Below, piece by piece: positions 35,315 to 44,760 of a stretch of DNA of 64,000 bases (positions within the stretch are counted from its first letter, which is position 1; each line of letters opens with the position of its first letter). A model generated the notes under the pieces. It was not told the DNA's origin, made no database searches, and worked only from the letters and a program-made list of their open reading frames with translations. The DNA is taken from assembly GCF_000948975.2 (NCBI RefSeq), contig NZ_CP059735.1, forward strand, positions 6,492,943 through 6,556,942, given 5' to 3'. The position numbers and the translations under genes were made by a program. The DNA is from Thalassomonas actiniarum. Its GTDB lineage: Bacteria; Pseudomonadota; Gammaproteobacteria; Enterobacterales; Alteromonadaceae.

Positions 35315-36688
35315 TTAACTTTTCTTCACCGGTCGTTGCCAGCCGCTGATATTACGCTGTTTGCCGCGGGCAACGGCCAGCTCTTTGGCTTCAACGTCCT
35401 TGGCGATCACCGAACCGGCACCGACCGTGGCCAGTTCACCGATAGTCACAGGCGCCACCAGAGAAGAGTTAGAGCCGATAAAAGCGCCGTCTTCTATCGT
35501 GGTGGTGGACTTATTCACACCATCATAATTACAGGTAATGGTACCGGCACCGACATTTACCTTCTCACCGATAACCGAATCACCTAAATAAGTCAGGTGG
35601 TTCGCTTTAGAGCCTGAGCCTAAAGTGGTTTTTTTCATTTCGACAAAATTGCCGACATGGGAGTCGTTTTTCATCACGCTGTTGGGACGGATACGTGCAA
35701 ACGGCCCCAGCGTACACCCTTCGCCGATTTGACTGTCTTCAATCATGGTATTGGGCTTGATAATGGTACCCGCGCCGATCGAGCAGTTTTTCAGGATACA
35801 GTTGGCACCGATCTGTACGCCGTCGGCAAGCTCGACTTCACCTTCGAAGATACAGTTCACATCGATCACCACTTCCTGGCCGACCTTGACCCGGCCGCGG
35901 ATATCGATGCGGGCGGGATCCCGTAAACTGGCGCCTTCAATCATTAATTCTTCAGCCTGGCGCAGCTGATAAGCCCGCTCCAGTGCCGCCAGCTGTACCC
36001 GGTTGTTTGCCCCTTCCACTTCAATTTCCGTTTCCGGATGGGCGGTGGCAATGGCTTTGCCTTCGCCGTGGGCGGTGGCGATAATGTCGGTAAGATAATA
36101 TTCCCCCTGGGCATTGTCATTGGATAAGCCGTTTAACCAGCGTTTGATATCGGCGCCGTTGGCCAGCAGGATACCGGTATTGGCTTCATTGATCAGCAAC
36201 TGCTCGGGGTTGGCATCTTTTTGCTCAACGATACCCACCACCTTGCCATTGTCCCGGACAATACGGCCGTAGCCGCTCGGGTTGGCCAGATGTACCGTTA
36301 ATAACGCCATACCGTTATCCGGCTTGGCCGCCAGCAGGCTTTGAAGGGTAGAAATCTTGGTCAGGGGCACATCGCCGTACAATACCAGGATATCTTCATC
36401 GTCTTTAATAAAAGGCACCGCCTGCTGCACCGCATGGCCGGTCCCCAGCTGCTCGACCTGTTCGATAAACACCAGATCATCATCGGTACTTCCCTTGCAA
36501 AGAGTAGCTTTTAACAGCTCGCCGCCGAAACCGTAGATCAGATAAATATTATCGGCATTTAATTGCCTGGCACTATGGATCACATGTTCAACCATAGCCT
36601 TGTCAGCCACCGGGTGTAATACCTTAGGCAGGGATGAGCGCATACGAGTGCCTTTACCCGCAGCAAGAATAACAACAGAAAGACTCAT
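35315..36688 (-). CDS. glmU: Bifunctional UDP-GlcNAc pyrophosphorylase / GlcN-1-P acetyltransferase
   Basis: 457 residues. The N-terminal half is the uridyltransferase ([20 protein letters not shown]). The C-terminal half is a left-handed beta-helix acetyltransferase with hexapeptide repeats ([38 protein letters not shown]). It makes UDP-GlcNAc for peptidoglycan and lipopolysaccharide, following GlmS and GlmM. Here it is separated from glmS by the exported-protein island and from atpC by another accessory block. The reading frame is intact despite the repeat at its 3' end. Confidence 0.98.
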   Translation of the reverse strand: MSLSVVILAAGKGTRMRSSLPKVLHPVADKAMVEHVIHSARQLNADNIYLIYGFGGELLKATLCKGSTDDDLVFIEQVEQLGTGHAVQQAVPFIKDDEDILVLYGDVPLTKISTLQSLLAAKPDNGMALLTVHLANPSGYGRIVRDNGKVVGIVEQKDANPEQLLINEANTGILLANGADIKRWLNGLSNDNAQGEYYLTDIIATAHGEGKAIATAHPETEIEVEGANNRVQLAALERAYQLRQAEELMIEGASLRDPARIDIRGRVKVGQEVVIDVNCIFEGEVELADGVQIGANCILKNCSIGAGTIIKPNTMIEDSQIGEGCTLGPFARIRPNSVMKNDSHVGNFVEMKKTTLGSGSKANHLTYLGDSVIGEKVNVGAGTITCNYDGVNKSTTTIEDGAFIGSNSSLVAPVTIGELATVGAGSVIAKDVEAKELAVARGKQRNISGWQRPVKKS

Positions 36689-36755
36689 AATTAGTCCATT
36701 AGTAAAAAAATTATCGTTATTGTAGCTGGCATTAACCCTTTATTGGAATATTTTT

Positions 36756-37535
36756 TCAACGGTTAACCGGTATCGTTGACGGCCAGTGGCGATAACGGCT
36801 GACATCATGTCTTTTTAACTTGTTCCGCTGTTGCGCTAACTGCTTTATATGGCTTAAGTAGATAACAAAATTAACCATCAGCGCCGACAGCAATAGCAGC
36901 TGCCACCAGGCCCAGTTCAGATCCAGGCTATAACGGCATAACGCCAGTAAACCAAAGTAGCCGATCACCGTATATTGCAGCGCAGCACTCAGCCAGTTGG
37001 CAGCCAGGCCCGCTGCCTTGGAAGGTTTAAACAGCTTGCCCAGTTGCCGTGCCAGCAACAAACTACTTATCGCCAGCAGCGCCACCACAATACCGACAAT
37101 GACAAACGAGAGCCATACCCAGCTCTCCGGCCAGCCCACCACCTGGGCGGATTTCGCCGGACCGGACCAGAGGGCATCCCAACTGACCGCCAGGATCACG
37201 CCGCAGGTCACCAGCAGCTGTTTGTCTTGCGCCGGCTGAGTGGGTGCTGCCGGGGAAAAATGCGTTAACTCACTTTTTAAATACAGGGCAATGCAGGCAA
37301 AGGCGATAATGCCGATCACCGGTGTCAACGCGGGCAGGGCATTGACACTAAAATAAGTAAGCAAATAACCCAGCATAGGAAACAGGCTATGGGTCAGGGA
37401 TACGCCGATCACCCATAACAGCACCAGCGCCAAAGCTTTTAACTGATTTGCCCGGGCAAAAGTCGCGGCCGCGACATCAACACCGACCCCCAGGCCCATA
37501 AAAACACTGGCGCAGATAAAATCAACTAAGGTCAT
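36756..37535 (-). CDS. Inner-membrane protein resembling the MntP/LysE-type efflux fold
   Basis: 259 residues, about six membrane segments. The N-terminal GLGVGVDVAAATFARANQLK and the mid-protein SWDALWSGPAKSAQ resemble the two MntP motifs (x-x-D-A-x-A-x-(S/T)) in which aspartates bind manganese. Similarity is weak and the family is not certain. The C-terminus is basic and polar. It ends 67 bp before glmU and starts 5 bp after the diheme lipoprotein stop, so it is likely co-transcribed with that gene. Manganese or other cation export is a tentative inference. Confidence 0.5.
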   Translation of the reverse strand: MTLVDFICASVFMGLGVGVDVAAATFARANQLKALALVLLWVIGVSLTHSLFPMLGYLLTYFSVNALPALTPVIGIIAFACIALYLKSELTHFSPAAPTQPAQDKQLLVTCGVILAVSWDALWSGPAKSAQVVGWPESWVWLSFVIVGIVVALLAISSLLLARQLGKLFKPSKAAGLAANWLSAALQYTVIGYFGLLALCRYSLDLNWAWWQLLLLSALMVNFVIYLSHIKQLAQQRNKLKRHDVSRYRHWPSTIPVNR

Positions 37536-37540
37536 CTTAC

Positions 37541-39244
37541 TTATTTCCCGTGTTGCGCCAGGGTGGCATTGCTATCCCGGTGATGCCAGTCCAGGCGCAG
37601 ATCCCATTGATACCTGTGCTCGGGCGCCAGCGGTGCCTGACTTTCATCAATTTGCTCCAATACATTGTCGGCACCGGAGAGCATGGCATCACGGCCAAAG
37701 ATATAACTTTGCTCTTTCATCAGGGTGTAATAAGCCTTGTTCAGATCCAGCGCCCGCCGCGGCGATGGTGTGATCAGCTGATAAAGGCTGCTGGCCCCTT
37801 TAACTTTCGCTTCATCTAAGTTACCGTTTTTATCAAACCAGCGGTTTAACATTTCCCGGTTCTGGCGGAATTCGTCGCCGCCGCCGGCCCGCTGCATATA
37901 AGTTAAAAATTCTCCCTGCTGCTCGCCGATATTAGGCACATCCCGTTGCCCGGCCAAGTTGATATAACCCCAGCCGCGGGCACCTTCGATTTTGCGCGGG
38001 AAACTGAAAGTCTGATCCAGGGTCGCACCTATGGTTTTATGGCAGCCGCTGCAAAAGGCCAGCTCCTGATCGTATTGCTGGCGCAATTGCCCGTGTTCGT
38101 CTTCGATGTAGCCATTGATGGTCCAGCCGAAATTATTGTTGATGCCCCTATCCCCCAGTTGCCGGACCTGGGGCAGGTTTTCAAAATGCTTTTCTTTTTC
38201 TTCCTTGTAATAGGCAGACGCCAGCAGGTGCTGGGACTTAAAGCTGTGTTTTTTCATATAACGCACTTCTTTCATGCGCGGCGCATTATAGATCTGGCCG
38301 TTGTCATCAACGCCGATATAACGCACGGTATGGAGAAATTCGGTATCTTTGGGATAGAGCATATGGGCCAGCTGAATGTCGGCGGCGTCCCCGAGGTAAC
38401 TTTCCCGGCGTTTAATGATCTCAATTTTGTCACTGAGCTTGCCATCGCCGTTCAGATCCTGACCGATAACCTGTTCGGATACCGCCGGCAGCGAAACTTG
38501 CGTCAGGTCTTTCATGGTCAGTTCCACCAGGGCTAAATTGGCAAAGTAAACATCCAGGGAAAATTCGCCGTTTAACTGACGAAACGGCGCCGGCAAACGT
38601 ATCATGGCATCGCCGGTGGAACCGTTGGTGGGCCAGAAGGTACTGGGGAAAGGTTTATAGTTAAACGCCACCCAATAACTGTTGTCCTTGGCCAGGCCGA
38701 ACTCGTTAAAGGCCTTATCCGGGTAAGGCAGATTGGCAATCGGGGTCACTTCTCCCTGCCAGTTATCATCATTTTCAAGCTTAGCGATCAGCGCAGAATA
38801 ATTATCTGTGGTGATCCATTGTTTGATACTGCTATCGGAAATCTTCTCGATCAGCGGCCTGCGGTTAACAAACAGGTTTTTCCAGTGATTGCTCAGCCCG
38901 AGATCGGAAAACTCATACTCCCCCTGCAAATCGCCGTCACGCATCATATTGGTACGTGTTTTCTCCTGGCCATAACTTTGATGACAGGCAAAACAGGGAT
39001 TATTAACGCCGTCGGTCTTGGTATAACACTGGGGCGGGATCACCGACTCGGCATTATAGACTTGCTTGTGCTCGATATAAGCCAGCGCGGGGATATCGTC
39101 GCCAACCCGGTAAGGGTAAGCCTTTTCCATGCCCTGAACAGCCAAAACAGGCTCTGAGGCTTGTTTATCGCAACCGATCAAGGTTAACAGGCTAACAGCC
39201 ACTATTTTGAATTTAACCAATAATTTTGTTTTCAACATCATCAT
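37541..39244 (-). CDS. Diheme c-type cytochrome-like lipoprotein
   Basis: 567 residues. The N-terminus is a lipoprotein signal (SLLTLIGC, C25). Two heme c attachment motifs are visible: CFACH (residues 84-88) and CSGCH (398-402), 310 residues apart, so two domains are likely. DLNGDGKLSDKIEI resembles a calcium-binding loop. The protein probably sits in the outer or inner membrane and takes part in periplasmic electron transfer or peroxide chemistry, but I do not recognise the family. It is between a PhoX-type lipoprotein and an MntP-like protein. Confidence 0.65.
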   Translation of the reverse strand: MMMLKTKLLVKFKIVAVSLLTLIGCDKQASEPVLAVQGMEKAYPYRVGDDIPALAYIEHKQVYNAESVIPPQCYTKTDGVNNPCFACHQSYGQEKTRTNMMRDGDLQGEYEFSDLGLSNHWKNLFVNRRPLIEKISDSSIKQWITTDNYSALIAKLENDDNWQGEVTPIANLPYPDKAFNEFGLAKDNSYWVAFNYKPFPSTFWPTNGSTGDAMIRLPAPFRQLNGEFSLDVYFANLALVELTMKDLTQVSLPAVSEQVIGQDLNGDGKLSDKIEIIKRRESYLGDAADIQLAHMLYPKDTEFLHTVRYIGVDDNGQIYNAPRMKEVRYMKKHSFKSQHLLASAYYKEEKEKHFENLPQVRQLGDRGINNNFGWTINGYIEDEHGQLRQQYDQELAFCSGCHKTIGATLDQTFSFPRKIEGARGWGYINLAGQRDVPNIGEQQGEFLTYMQRAGGGDEFRQNREMLNRWFDKNGNLDEAKVKGASSLYQLITPSPRRALDLNKAYYTLMKEQSYIFGRDAMLSGADNVLEQIDESQAPLAPEHRYQWDLRLDWHHRDSNATLAQHGK

Positions 39245-39264
39245 GCTTCACTGGAATAAAAGAA

Positions 39265-39286
39265 GGGACATCCGGCTGGATGCCCC
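39265..39286 (-). terminator. Terminator of the PhoX-type gene
   Basis: GGGACATCC and GGATGCCCC pair with one mismatch and a four-base loop, 24 bp after the stop at 39310, followed on the minus strand by TTCTTTTATT. Confidence 0.75.
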
Positions 39287-39309
39287 GGGAGTGTTATCGC
39301 CGGAGGCTG

Positions 39310-41136
39310 TTATTCAGGGGCGTACATCCACAGAGTATTGTTTTCCTGGAAGCCGTCCTCACCGATCAGGATGCGGCCATCCTTCATGACAATAACATTG
39401 TCCGGTTGCGACAGCTGGTTGACGTCACAACGCTCGGCGCCGTCCAGGCTTGAACGGTAAGTGCCGCCCATGATCACCGGCTCGATGCGGGCCAGATCAT
39501 AGTTTTCTTCCAGTTTGGCGCGGTAAACGCCGCCACAATCTTTCACCCGGGCTGAAAGCTGGATATCCCCTTCATCATCGATCAGGGTTTTATCGATATC
39601 AGCAATGCCCATATAGAGATAAGCCCGGGTCACTTCTTCCCCGGCAACGGCATCTACCCCTTCAACCGCTTCTATAGCCCGGTCCTGGTTGATGCTCAGG
39701 CCTTCAAGCTTGCGCCACTCTGCCGTGGCCCCTTTAAGACGTGCTGCCTGGCGGGATTCCAGAAATGCCGCCCTGTCATCCATAGCCTGGCCCGCGGTTA
39801 CCGCACTGCCGCCGTTTTCTACGCTGGGGTAGGTGGCATCGCCGCTAGCCCAGGCTTCAACATCCGCCATGGTCATATAACTGGTTTGCCCTTCAACATA
39901 ATCTGAAGTGTCGATACCGTCGTATTCGCTGATCCAGGCTTCAATGGTGGCATTGCTGGCACTGGCCAGCGCTACCCAGGAGACATCAAAACCTGTGGTG
40001 CTGGGCTCAGTGCTGCCGGCATCCTGGGTCAACTTGGCGCCATATAAGGTGCCCGAGCTGAGATCTTCCGGGTTATCGGCGATAAACTTAAACAATACCC
40101 CGCCGGTATCATCCTGCGACGAGTAAACGGTTTTGCGATCCGGCATCACCACCGAATTTTCATGCTCGTAGCGGCCGATAGTATAGTGCTTGACTACCAC
40201 AGGCTCGGCTTCGGTCGGTTTAGTGATCTCGGCGATATAACCATAACGGTAAGGATTCGGGAAGTCAGGGGCGGTCATGGCTTCGATACCGTCGGTGCTG
40301 GTATCTTCGGGGTCATTCCAGCTGGCATCCGTGGTAGTCTCCAGGCTGGAACGTACAATCCATTCTTCCGACGTTAACGGCGTACCCCAGGGAGAAACCG
40401 AACCGAAACAGTTGGCGGCGGTACCGGCAACCTGGTCAAAGTTTACCATCATGGCTTCAAGTACCGACCATTTACCAAAGCTGTCTTTTTTGATCTTCAT
40501 GCGGCTGACGCCGCCCGGATAAGATTCCCAGTTGCTGAACAGGTAACCTTCGCCGTCATTGGTGGGGATAAAACCGTTAAAATCCGGGGTATTGCTTTCG
40601 ACCACTTTTTCGCCGGAGACGATATTGTGGATCACACCCAAACCGGATGGCAGGCCTTCGAAAACATCATTGGTTTGCCCGAGGATCTGGTATTCACCGA
40701 CGGCTGACATCACGGTTTGCCGTTCCATCTCAGTGCCGGGCACGGGAGAGTCAGCCAGGTTGTCGGGTAAGTCATTAAAATTCACGCCGCGCAGCACACC
40801 TACGGTACCGGTATTAAAAGGCTTGCCATTAACGGCATCCACCTGGGTGTTGGCATCGGAGGGATGTTGAACATTGAAAAAAAGATCGCCTTCATCGGTC
40901 AGGAACAAGCCGGTGACTTCAGCGCCTTCCGGCACAGTAGCAATACGGGTTAACCTACCAACACTGCCATCGATACCGTCGACGCCATTGCTGCCATCGA
41001 CACCCGGCGCTCCCGCTTCACCAACAACACCGTCTTTACCCGCCTTACCGTCATCACTGTTACATGCTGTCAAAACAAAGGCCACAGAAAGTGCCAGCGC
41101 AGACAATTTAAACTTATTCATTAACCTTATCGACAT
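39310..41136 (-). CDS. PhoX-type (DUF839) phosphatase-like lipoprotein with collagen-like repeat
   Basis: 608 residues. Lipobox VAFVLTAC gives a lipidated Cys25. Residues 30-60 are ten G-x-x triplets (GKAGKDGVVGEAGAPG...), a collagen-like linker. The catalytic part has the PhoX layout: NFNDLPDNLADSPV-like N-terminus, FGSVSPWGTPLTSEEW, NPYRYGYIAEI, KTVYSSQDDTGGVLFKF, and CDVNQLSQPDNVIVMKDGRILIGEDG near the end. PhoX enzymes are calcium-dependent phosphatases. A Pho-box-like array lies about 105 bp upstream. The start at 41136 or codon 6 is possible. Confidence 0.8.
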   Translation of the reverse strand: MSIRLMNKFKLSALALSVAFVLTACNSDDGKAGKDGVVGEAGAPGVDGSNGVDGIDGSVGRLTRIATVPEGAEVTGLFLTDEGDLFFNVQHPSDANTQVDAVNGKPFNTGTVGVLRGVNFNDLPDNLADSPVPGTEMERQTVMSAVGEYQILGQTNDVFEGLPSGLGVIHNIVSGEKVVESNTPDFNGFIPTNDGEGYLFSNWESYPGGVSRMKIKKDSFGKWSVLEAMMVNFDQVAGTAANCFGSVSPWGTPLTSEEWIVRSSLETTTDASWNDPEDTSTDGIEAMTAPDFPNPYRYGYIAEITKPTEAEPVVVKHYTIGRYEHENSVVMPDRKTVYSSQDDTGGVLFKFIADNPEDLSSGTLYGAKLTQDAGSTEPSTTGFDVSWVALASASNATIEAWISEYDGIDTSDYVEGQTSYMTMADVEAWASGDATYPSVENGGSAVTAGQAMDDRAAFLESRQAARLKGATAEWRKLEGLSINQDRAIEAVEGVDAVAGEEVTRAYLYMGIADIDKTLIDDEGDIQLSARVKDCGGVYRAKLEENYDLARIEPVIMGGTYRSSLDGAERCDVNQLSQPDNVIVMKDGRILIGEDGFQENNTLWMYAPE

Positions 41137-41238
41137 GATATTACCCTACACATTATTATTTTTTACTCAGTGCCCGTATATTTTTCAGGACGACAAGCAC
41201 CCAGCCGTTTGATTGCGCGGCTATCTTAGGGCAGCTTT

Positions 41239-41278
41239 TTGACAGTAAGGTGATGATAAAATGACAAAAATATGAAAG
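41239..41278 (-). promoter_or_regulatory. Pho-box-like array upstream of the PhoX-type gene
   Basis: Plus-strand units TTGACAG (41239), GTGATGA (41250), ATGACAA (41261) and ATGAAAG (41272) start exactly 11 bp apart, which is the spacing of PhoB half-sites (consensus CTGTCAT on the other strand). Three of the four are good matches. The array is about 100 bp before the ATG at 41136. PhoB control of PhoX is known in other bacteria. Confidence 0.5.
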
Positions 41279-41502
41279 GCTGATGGCAAGTTACAGGATA
41301 TACATTCACTGCCTTCCCCTGTAAATAATCTGTGTCTGCTGTGCCCACCTCCTGATGAACAATCTCATTTTGAAAGTAATCCGTTTAAAACTTGACCAAG
41401 ACACAAGTTAAAGTTACATTAATTTAACATCACAATAACCTTTAAGTGATGGGATAAATTGAGTAATAAAAATTCAATCAATAACAACGAATAGGATGTT
41501 TT

Positions 41503-41679
41503 ATGAAAAATAATAAAGTAAAAGTGGCATTACTGGCTCTTGGACTGGGCCTTGGCATAAACTCGGCGACTATTGCCGCCTGGTATCCAACCCCGGAGCA
41601 ATGTGCCGAACTGGAAGTACAGTGTGAGGAAGATTTTAATGCCTGCCGTGACTATTTCCACTATTGCCTGAACAGATAA
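41503..41679 (+). CDS. Small exported peptide with four cysteines at seven-residue spacing
   Basis: 58 residues: signal peptide (MKNNKVKVALLALGLGLG, cleavage near TIAA) and a 33-residue mature part. Cysteines C34, C41, C48 and C55 are spaced C-x6-C-x6-C-x6-C, which would put them on one face of a helix; the other residues are mostly acidic or aromatic (ELEVQ, EEDFN, DYFHY). An AGGA lies about 8 bases before the ATG and a good terminator follows. It could bind metal or form interchain disulphides. No family is recognised. Confidence 0.6.
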   Translation: MKNNKVKVALLALGLGLGINSATIAAWYPTPEQCAELEVQCEEDFNACRDYFHYCLNR

Positions 41680-41696
41680 GCATCTGACAATATTTT

Positions 41697-41727
41697 AAGG
41701 TGAAGATGCTTTACTTCACCTTTATTA
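41697..41727 (+). terminator. Terminator of the four-cysteine peptide gene
   Basis: AAGGTGAAG and CTTCACCTT form a 9-bp stem with an 8-base loop, then TATTAA. It lies 18 bp past the stop of the peptide, supporting that this is a real transcript. Confidence 0.75.
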
Positions 41728-42046
41728 ACTTCGCCAGATATTTCAGTCATTTTTATCGCTCGCAGCTTTTTTCGTCATTTATTACCTTTCCCCCAAGCAC
41801 TTAATCAAGACATCAAGTAAACCTCAAGCTATAAGATTTAAATCAAAAGCAAATTCATAAGCTTAACATTTAATCCCCCTTACCCTCGGCTATTGGCACA
41901 AAGTATGTAATACAGTCCACAAAGAGAACTTAAGGAAATAAACCATACCGCAGAAACCGTCCGTGCTTGCCAGATTTACGGATAAACATGAAAGCAGAGT
42001 ACAAACCAATAGCTGAATTTAATATTGCTAAATGAGGTAATGAGTT
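41728..42046. other. Leader region of the oxidase/cupin gene
   Basis: About 320 bp, AT-rich, with the promoter of the gene at 42047. A 15-codon frame (MKAEYKPIAEFNIAK, start near 41988) ends 10-15 bp before the ATG and could be a leader peptide, but its ribosome site (GGATAAAC) is weak. Nothing else is visible. Confidence 0.35.
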
Positions 42047-43216
42047 ATGGAACTTCAAAGAAATAATGACACCGTACAAAGGATCGGCAATCGTTTTGAG
42101 GCTTTTGTATCTAAACATGCCATTTGGCAAAACCCTTTATTAAAAGCCTGCCAGAATAATGAACTGAGCCAGGCGGACTATGGCTATATCATTGCGCAGC
42201 ATTTTTATTATTCCAAGGGGTTTACCCGGCTGATAGCCGCCCTGATGGTCAATTGCGACGACGATAAGTTCCGCGCCGAGTTATCCCAGAACTTATGGGA
42301 AGAAGCAGGGGAAGAAGACAGCACAGAGCGTCATTCAAACTTGTTACGGAAAATGCTCAGTAATGTTTTTGGCGTAAATGACCCCGATAACAGCCAGTTT
42401 CAGGATTATACCCTTCACTATTTTGAAGACTGCCTGCACTTTTTAAAACATAGCAATTGTATTGGCGGCGCCGCCTTTTTAGGCTGGGGAACCGAAGGTG
42501 TGGTTGCTGAGATCTATAGCTATCTGTTCAACGGCCTGACGCAATTAGGTGTTAACGAGCAAGAATTGGCTTACCTCAGTATCCATATGGAATGCGATGA
42601 TGAACATGCGGCAGTGATAGAAAACATCGCCTTAAGCCAGTGTAACGGCGACCTTGACAAGCACAGTCACGAAATTGAAGCGGCTATAGACAGGGCGCTC
42701 ACCCTCAGGGACAGGTATTTTACTGCCCTTTATCGCGATATCACCAAGGTTAAGCTTAATCCGCTGATGGATAACATCCTGAAAAAAGCCGCTTACCGCA
42801 ATATTGATGATGTTTGTGCCTACTCACTCAAGCAGAGCAGCGGCGACGCCTTATACAACAACAAGGAGAACAGCTCGAATATCAACTTTACCGTCAGCCG
42901 CTTTAATATCGGCAGTGAAGTCATGGATCCGCGTTTATTGGAGATCCCGCAAGGTTGTAAAAATGAACAGCATCAACATGCCCATGAATCCATCTTTTAT
43001 ATTCTTTCCGGGGCAGGGCGTGTACACCTGGGGACAAGAACCATAGAGATGCAAGCCGGAGACCTGGTGTATGTACCCCGCTGGATTAAACACTACAGCG
43101 AAAACATTGGCAATGAAAAACTCAGGGTACTGGCGCTTACCGATTTTGGCCTGACCAAACTGTTCCCGCAAAATACCGACTTTAGTTACCGGAAAAAAAT
43201 CGCCGCAATAACCTGA
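42047..43216 (+). CDS. Heme-oxygenase-like diiron oxidase (HDO) domain fused to a cupin
   Basis: 389 residues, no signal peptide. Residues about 1-225 are helical with likely iron ligands E89 and H96 (EEDSTERHSNLL), E150 or E155 (GTEGVVAEIYS) and H180-D184-H187 (SIHMECDDEHAAV); the H-x3-D-x2-H spacing is typical of HDO proteins such as CADD. From about residue 290 a cupin follows (HQHAHESIFYILSGAGRVHL, AGDLVYVPRWIKHY). HDOs activate oxygen for varied reactions; the substrate here is unknown. It stands just downstream of the four-cysteine peptide. Confidence 0.72.
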   Translation: MELQRNNDTVQRIGNRFEAFVSKHAIWQNPLLKACQNNELSQADYGYIIAQHFYYSKGFTRLIAALMVNCDDDKFRAELSQNLWEEAGEEDSTERHSNLLRKMLSNVFGVNDPDNSQFQDYTLHYFEDCLHFLKHSNCIGGAAFLGWGTEGVVAEIYSYLFNGLTQLGVNEQELAYLSIHMECDDEHAAVIENIALSQCNGDLDKHSHEIEAAIDRALTLRDRYFTALYRDITKVKLNPLMDNILKKAAYRNIDDVCAYSLKQSSGDALYNNKENSSNINFTVSRFNIGSEVMDPRLLEIPQGCKNEQHQHAHESIFYILSGAGRVHLGTRTIEMQAGDLVYVPRWIKHYSENIGNEKLRVLALTDFGLTKLFPQNTDFSYRKKIAAIT

Positions 43217-43334
43217 CAAATAAGCTTTTCCAATCAGCACCATAAAATGCCGGGCATCTCGCCAGAGTGCTTGAATAATATCAAACAGCACTCTGGTAAC
43301 CCCTCTAAACAGGACGAGACGGATGAGTCAGCAA

Positions 43335-44390
43335 TCAATGACTTGCCTGCTCCCATATCTCAAAAAAAGCGCCGTCTTCCCCGTCAATATTAACGCTGCA
43401 AAAGTGAACCTCTTCAGGTATTTTCACAATAACACCTGCAGCAAGCGGGTATTTTTTATCATAAGATTCACAGCTTAAATGAACATCCCCCAGCCGCCCC
43501 TGGATATTTTCAATTGAAAAAGACGAGCGGGCCAGTTTGTGATGCCAGGGGTTGCCTTTGCTGAGCTTGCCGGGAACTTTAATCACTCGGTCACTGTTTA
43601 TCAGCTGGAGAATTTTATTTTTACTCTCGGTTAAACGCTTAACCCAGTCTTCATCATACTCTTGCGCCGCTTTGATCAGATAATGCACTGTGGTTAACGC
43701 GCGGTAATATTGCTTTTGCGCCAGCTCCAGCATATACAAATCGTACAGGGCAATAACATAGTTATTGTTATCCAGATATTGACGGCCATTAAGATAGCCG
43801 TCATCCGAAACATTGGTTGCAGCGATCAAGCTGGTGATTTGCGCCTGAATATCTCCGCTTGCCTGATAATAATGGGCTTGCAGCATGGCATACCAAACAG
43901 ATTCTATTTTGCTGAATCTCCGCTTTTCCTGTAATGCCACTATTTTCACCTTGGCCTCGGTTAACGCCTCGTCGGTAATCAATTGTTCAATCTCGGCATA
44001 GGCCTTTTTAAAGTCTCGGCCCGCTCTCATCACGCCATCAATTGACTCAATAATAAAATCTAACCGAACAGACATACCTTCACAGCGCTCAGTTTTTTTA
44101 CCGGCAATTTCAGTTATTTCATAACGCCACTGGGACAAAGCCCTGCGTCCTGTTTTTATAAAACCTCTATGTCCTTCATAGTCCAGCAGGCTGATATCCG
44201 TCACCTGGCCATCGGTTTCAACAGTAAAACTAAAGGATACCCAGCCAGATAGCCATTTGCGTGCAGCTTCGATCGGGTATTTGGGCGCAACTCTGTGCTT
44301 AGCAACGACCTCGCAGGTTTTTTCATTCGATACGGTCTCAGCGAAACCAATAGCAGGCAGCATTAAGATAAAAGCAAAAAATAATTTCAT
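43335..44390 (-). CDS. Periplasmic protein with TonB-like C-terminal domain near its N-terminus
   Basis: 351 residues from the ATG at 44390, where a signal peptide starts (MKLFFAFILMLPAIGFA); a longer frame (to 44474) lacks one. Residues about 20-110 resemble the TonB carboxy-terminal domain (VAPKYPIEAARKWLSGWVSF, VETDGQVTDISLLDYEGH, RALSQWRYE) of the type found in energy transducers and stand-alone periplasmic proteins. The remainder is helical with TPR-like features. No transmembrane anchor exists, so it is not a canonical TonB. It converges on the oxidase/cupin gene. Confidence 0.7.
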   Translation of the reverse strand: MKLFFAFILMLPAIGFAETVSNEKTCEVVAKHRVAPKYPIEAARKWLSGWVSFSFTVETDGQVTDISLLDYEGHRGFIKTGRRALSQWRYEITEIAGKKTERCEGMSVRLDFIIESIDGVMRAGRDFKKAYAEIEQLITDEALTEAKVKIVALQEKRRFSKIESVWYAMLQAHYYQASGDIQAQITSLIAATNVSDDGYLNGRQYLDNNNYVIALYDLYMLELAQKQYYRALTTVHYLIKAAQEYDEDWVKRLTESKNKILQLINSDRVIKVPGKLSKGNPWHHKLARSSFSIENIQGRLGDVHLSCESYDKKYPLAAGVIVKIPEEVHFCSVNIDGEDGAFFEIWEQASH

Positions 44391-44760
44391 AAAACAACAA
44401 TAAAAAATACCGGCACCTGGATAGCACCAGGTCAGTGACGGGATAGTAATAAGAGGTCGGCTCAATGAACTCAACCGATAATAAATTATTCTACCATAGT
44501 TTGCGAATACTTACTTACACAAAAGAGGATTTCCATAGCGACATCGCTAATCCCCGGATCTCCGGCATTATATTATTTACCGGCTTCAGATCACAGCTTT
44601 GTACCGGAGTGAGCGAACGGCTTATTACACAACAGAAAGAACGCCCTTTTGGGCACAGAGTCCAGAAAGTAGCAATAAAAAAAGCGGCCATCGGGCCGCT
44701 TTTTATTCACTAAAACTTAGTGCTTATTTTGACAAGGTTAATCTCAGCGCTTAACTGAAA
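44391..44760. other. Gap after atpC, with its terminator
   Basis: No gene is supported: an 82-codon plus-strand frame (44465-44713) runs through the terminator stem and has no ribosome site. It contains the promoter region of the TonB-domain gene and the terminator described separately. Confidence 0.45.
44677..44705 (-). terminator. Terminator of the atp operon
   Basis: AAAGCGGCC and GGCCGCTTT pair around a 4-base loop with A and T tracts on each side, 56 bp past the atpC stop. The symmetry lets it act in both directions. Confidence 0.88.

Noticed and set aside
37946..38536. 196-codon plus-strand frame
   Set aside because: It is antisense to the diheme lipoprotein gene, whose heme motifs and lipobox prove the coding strand.
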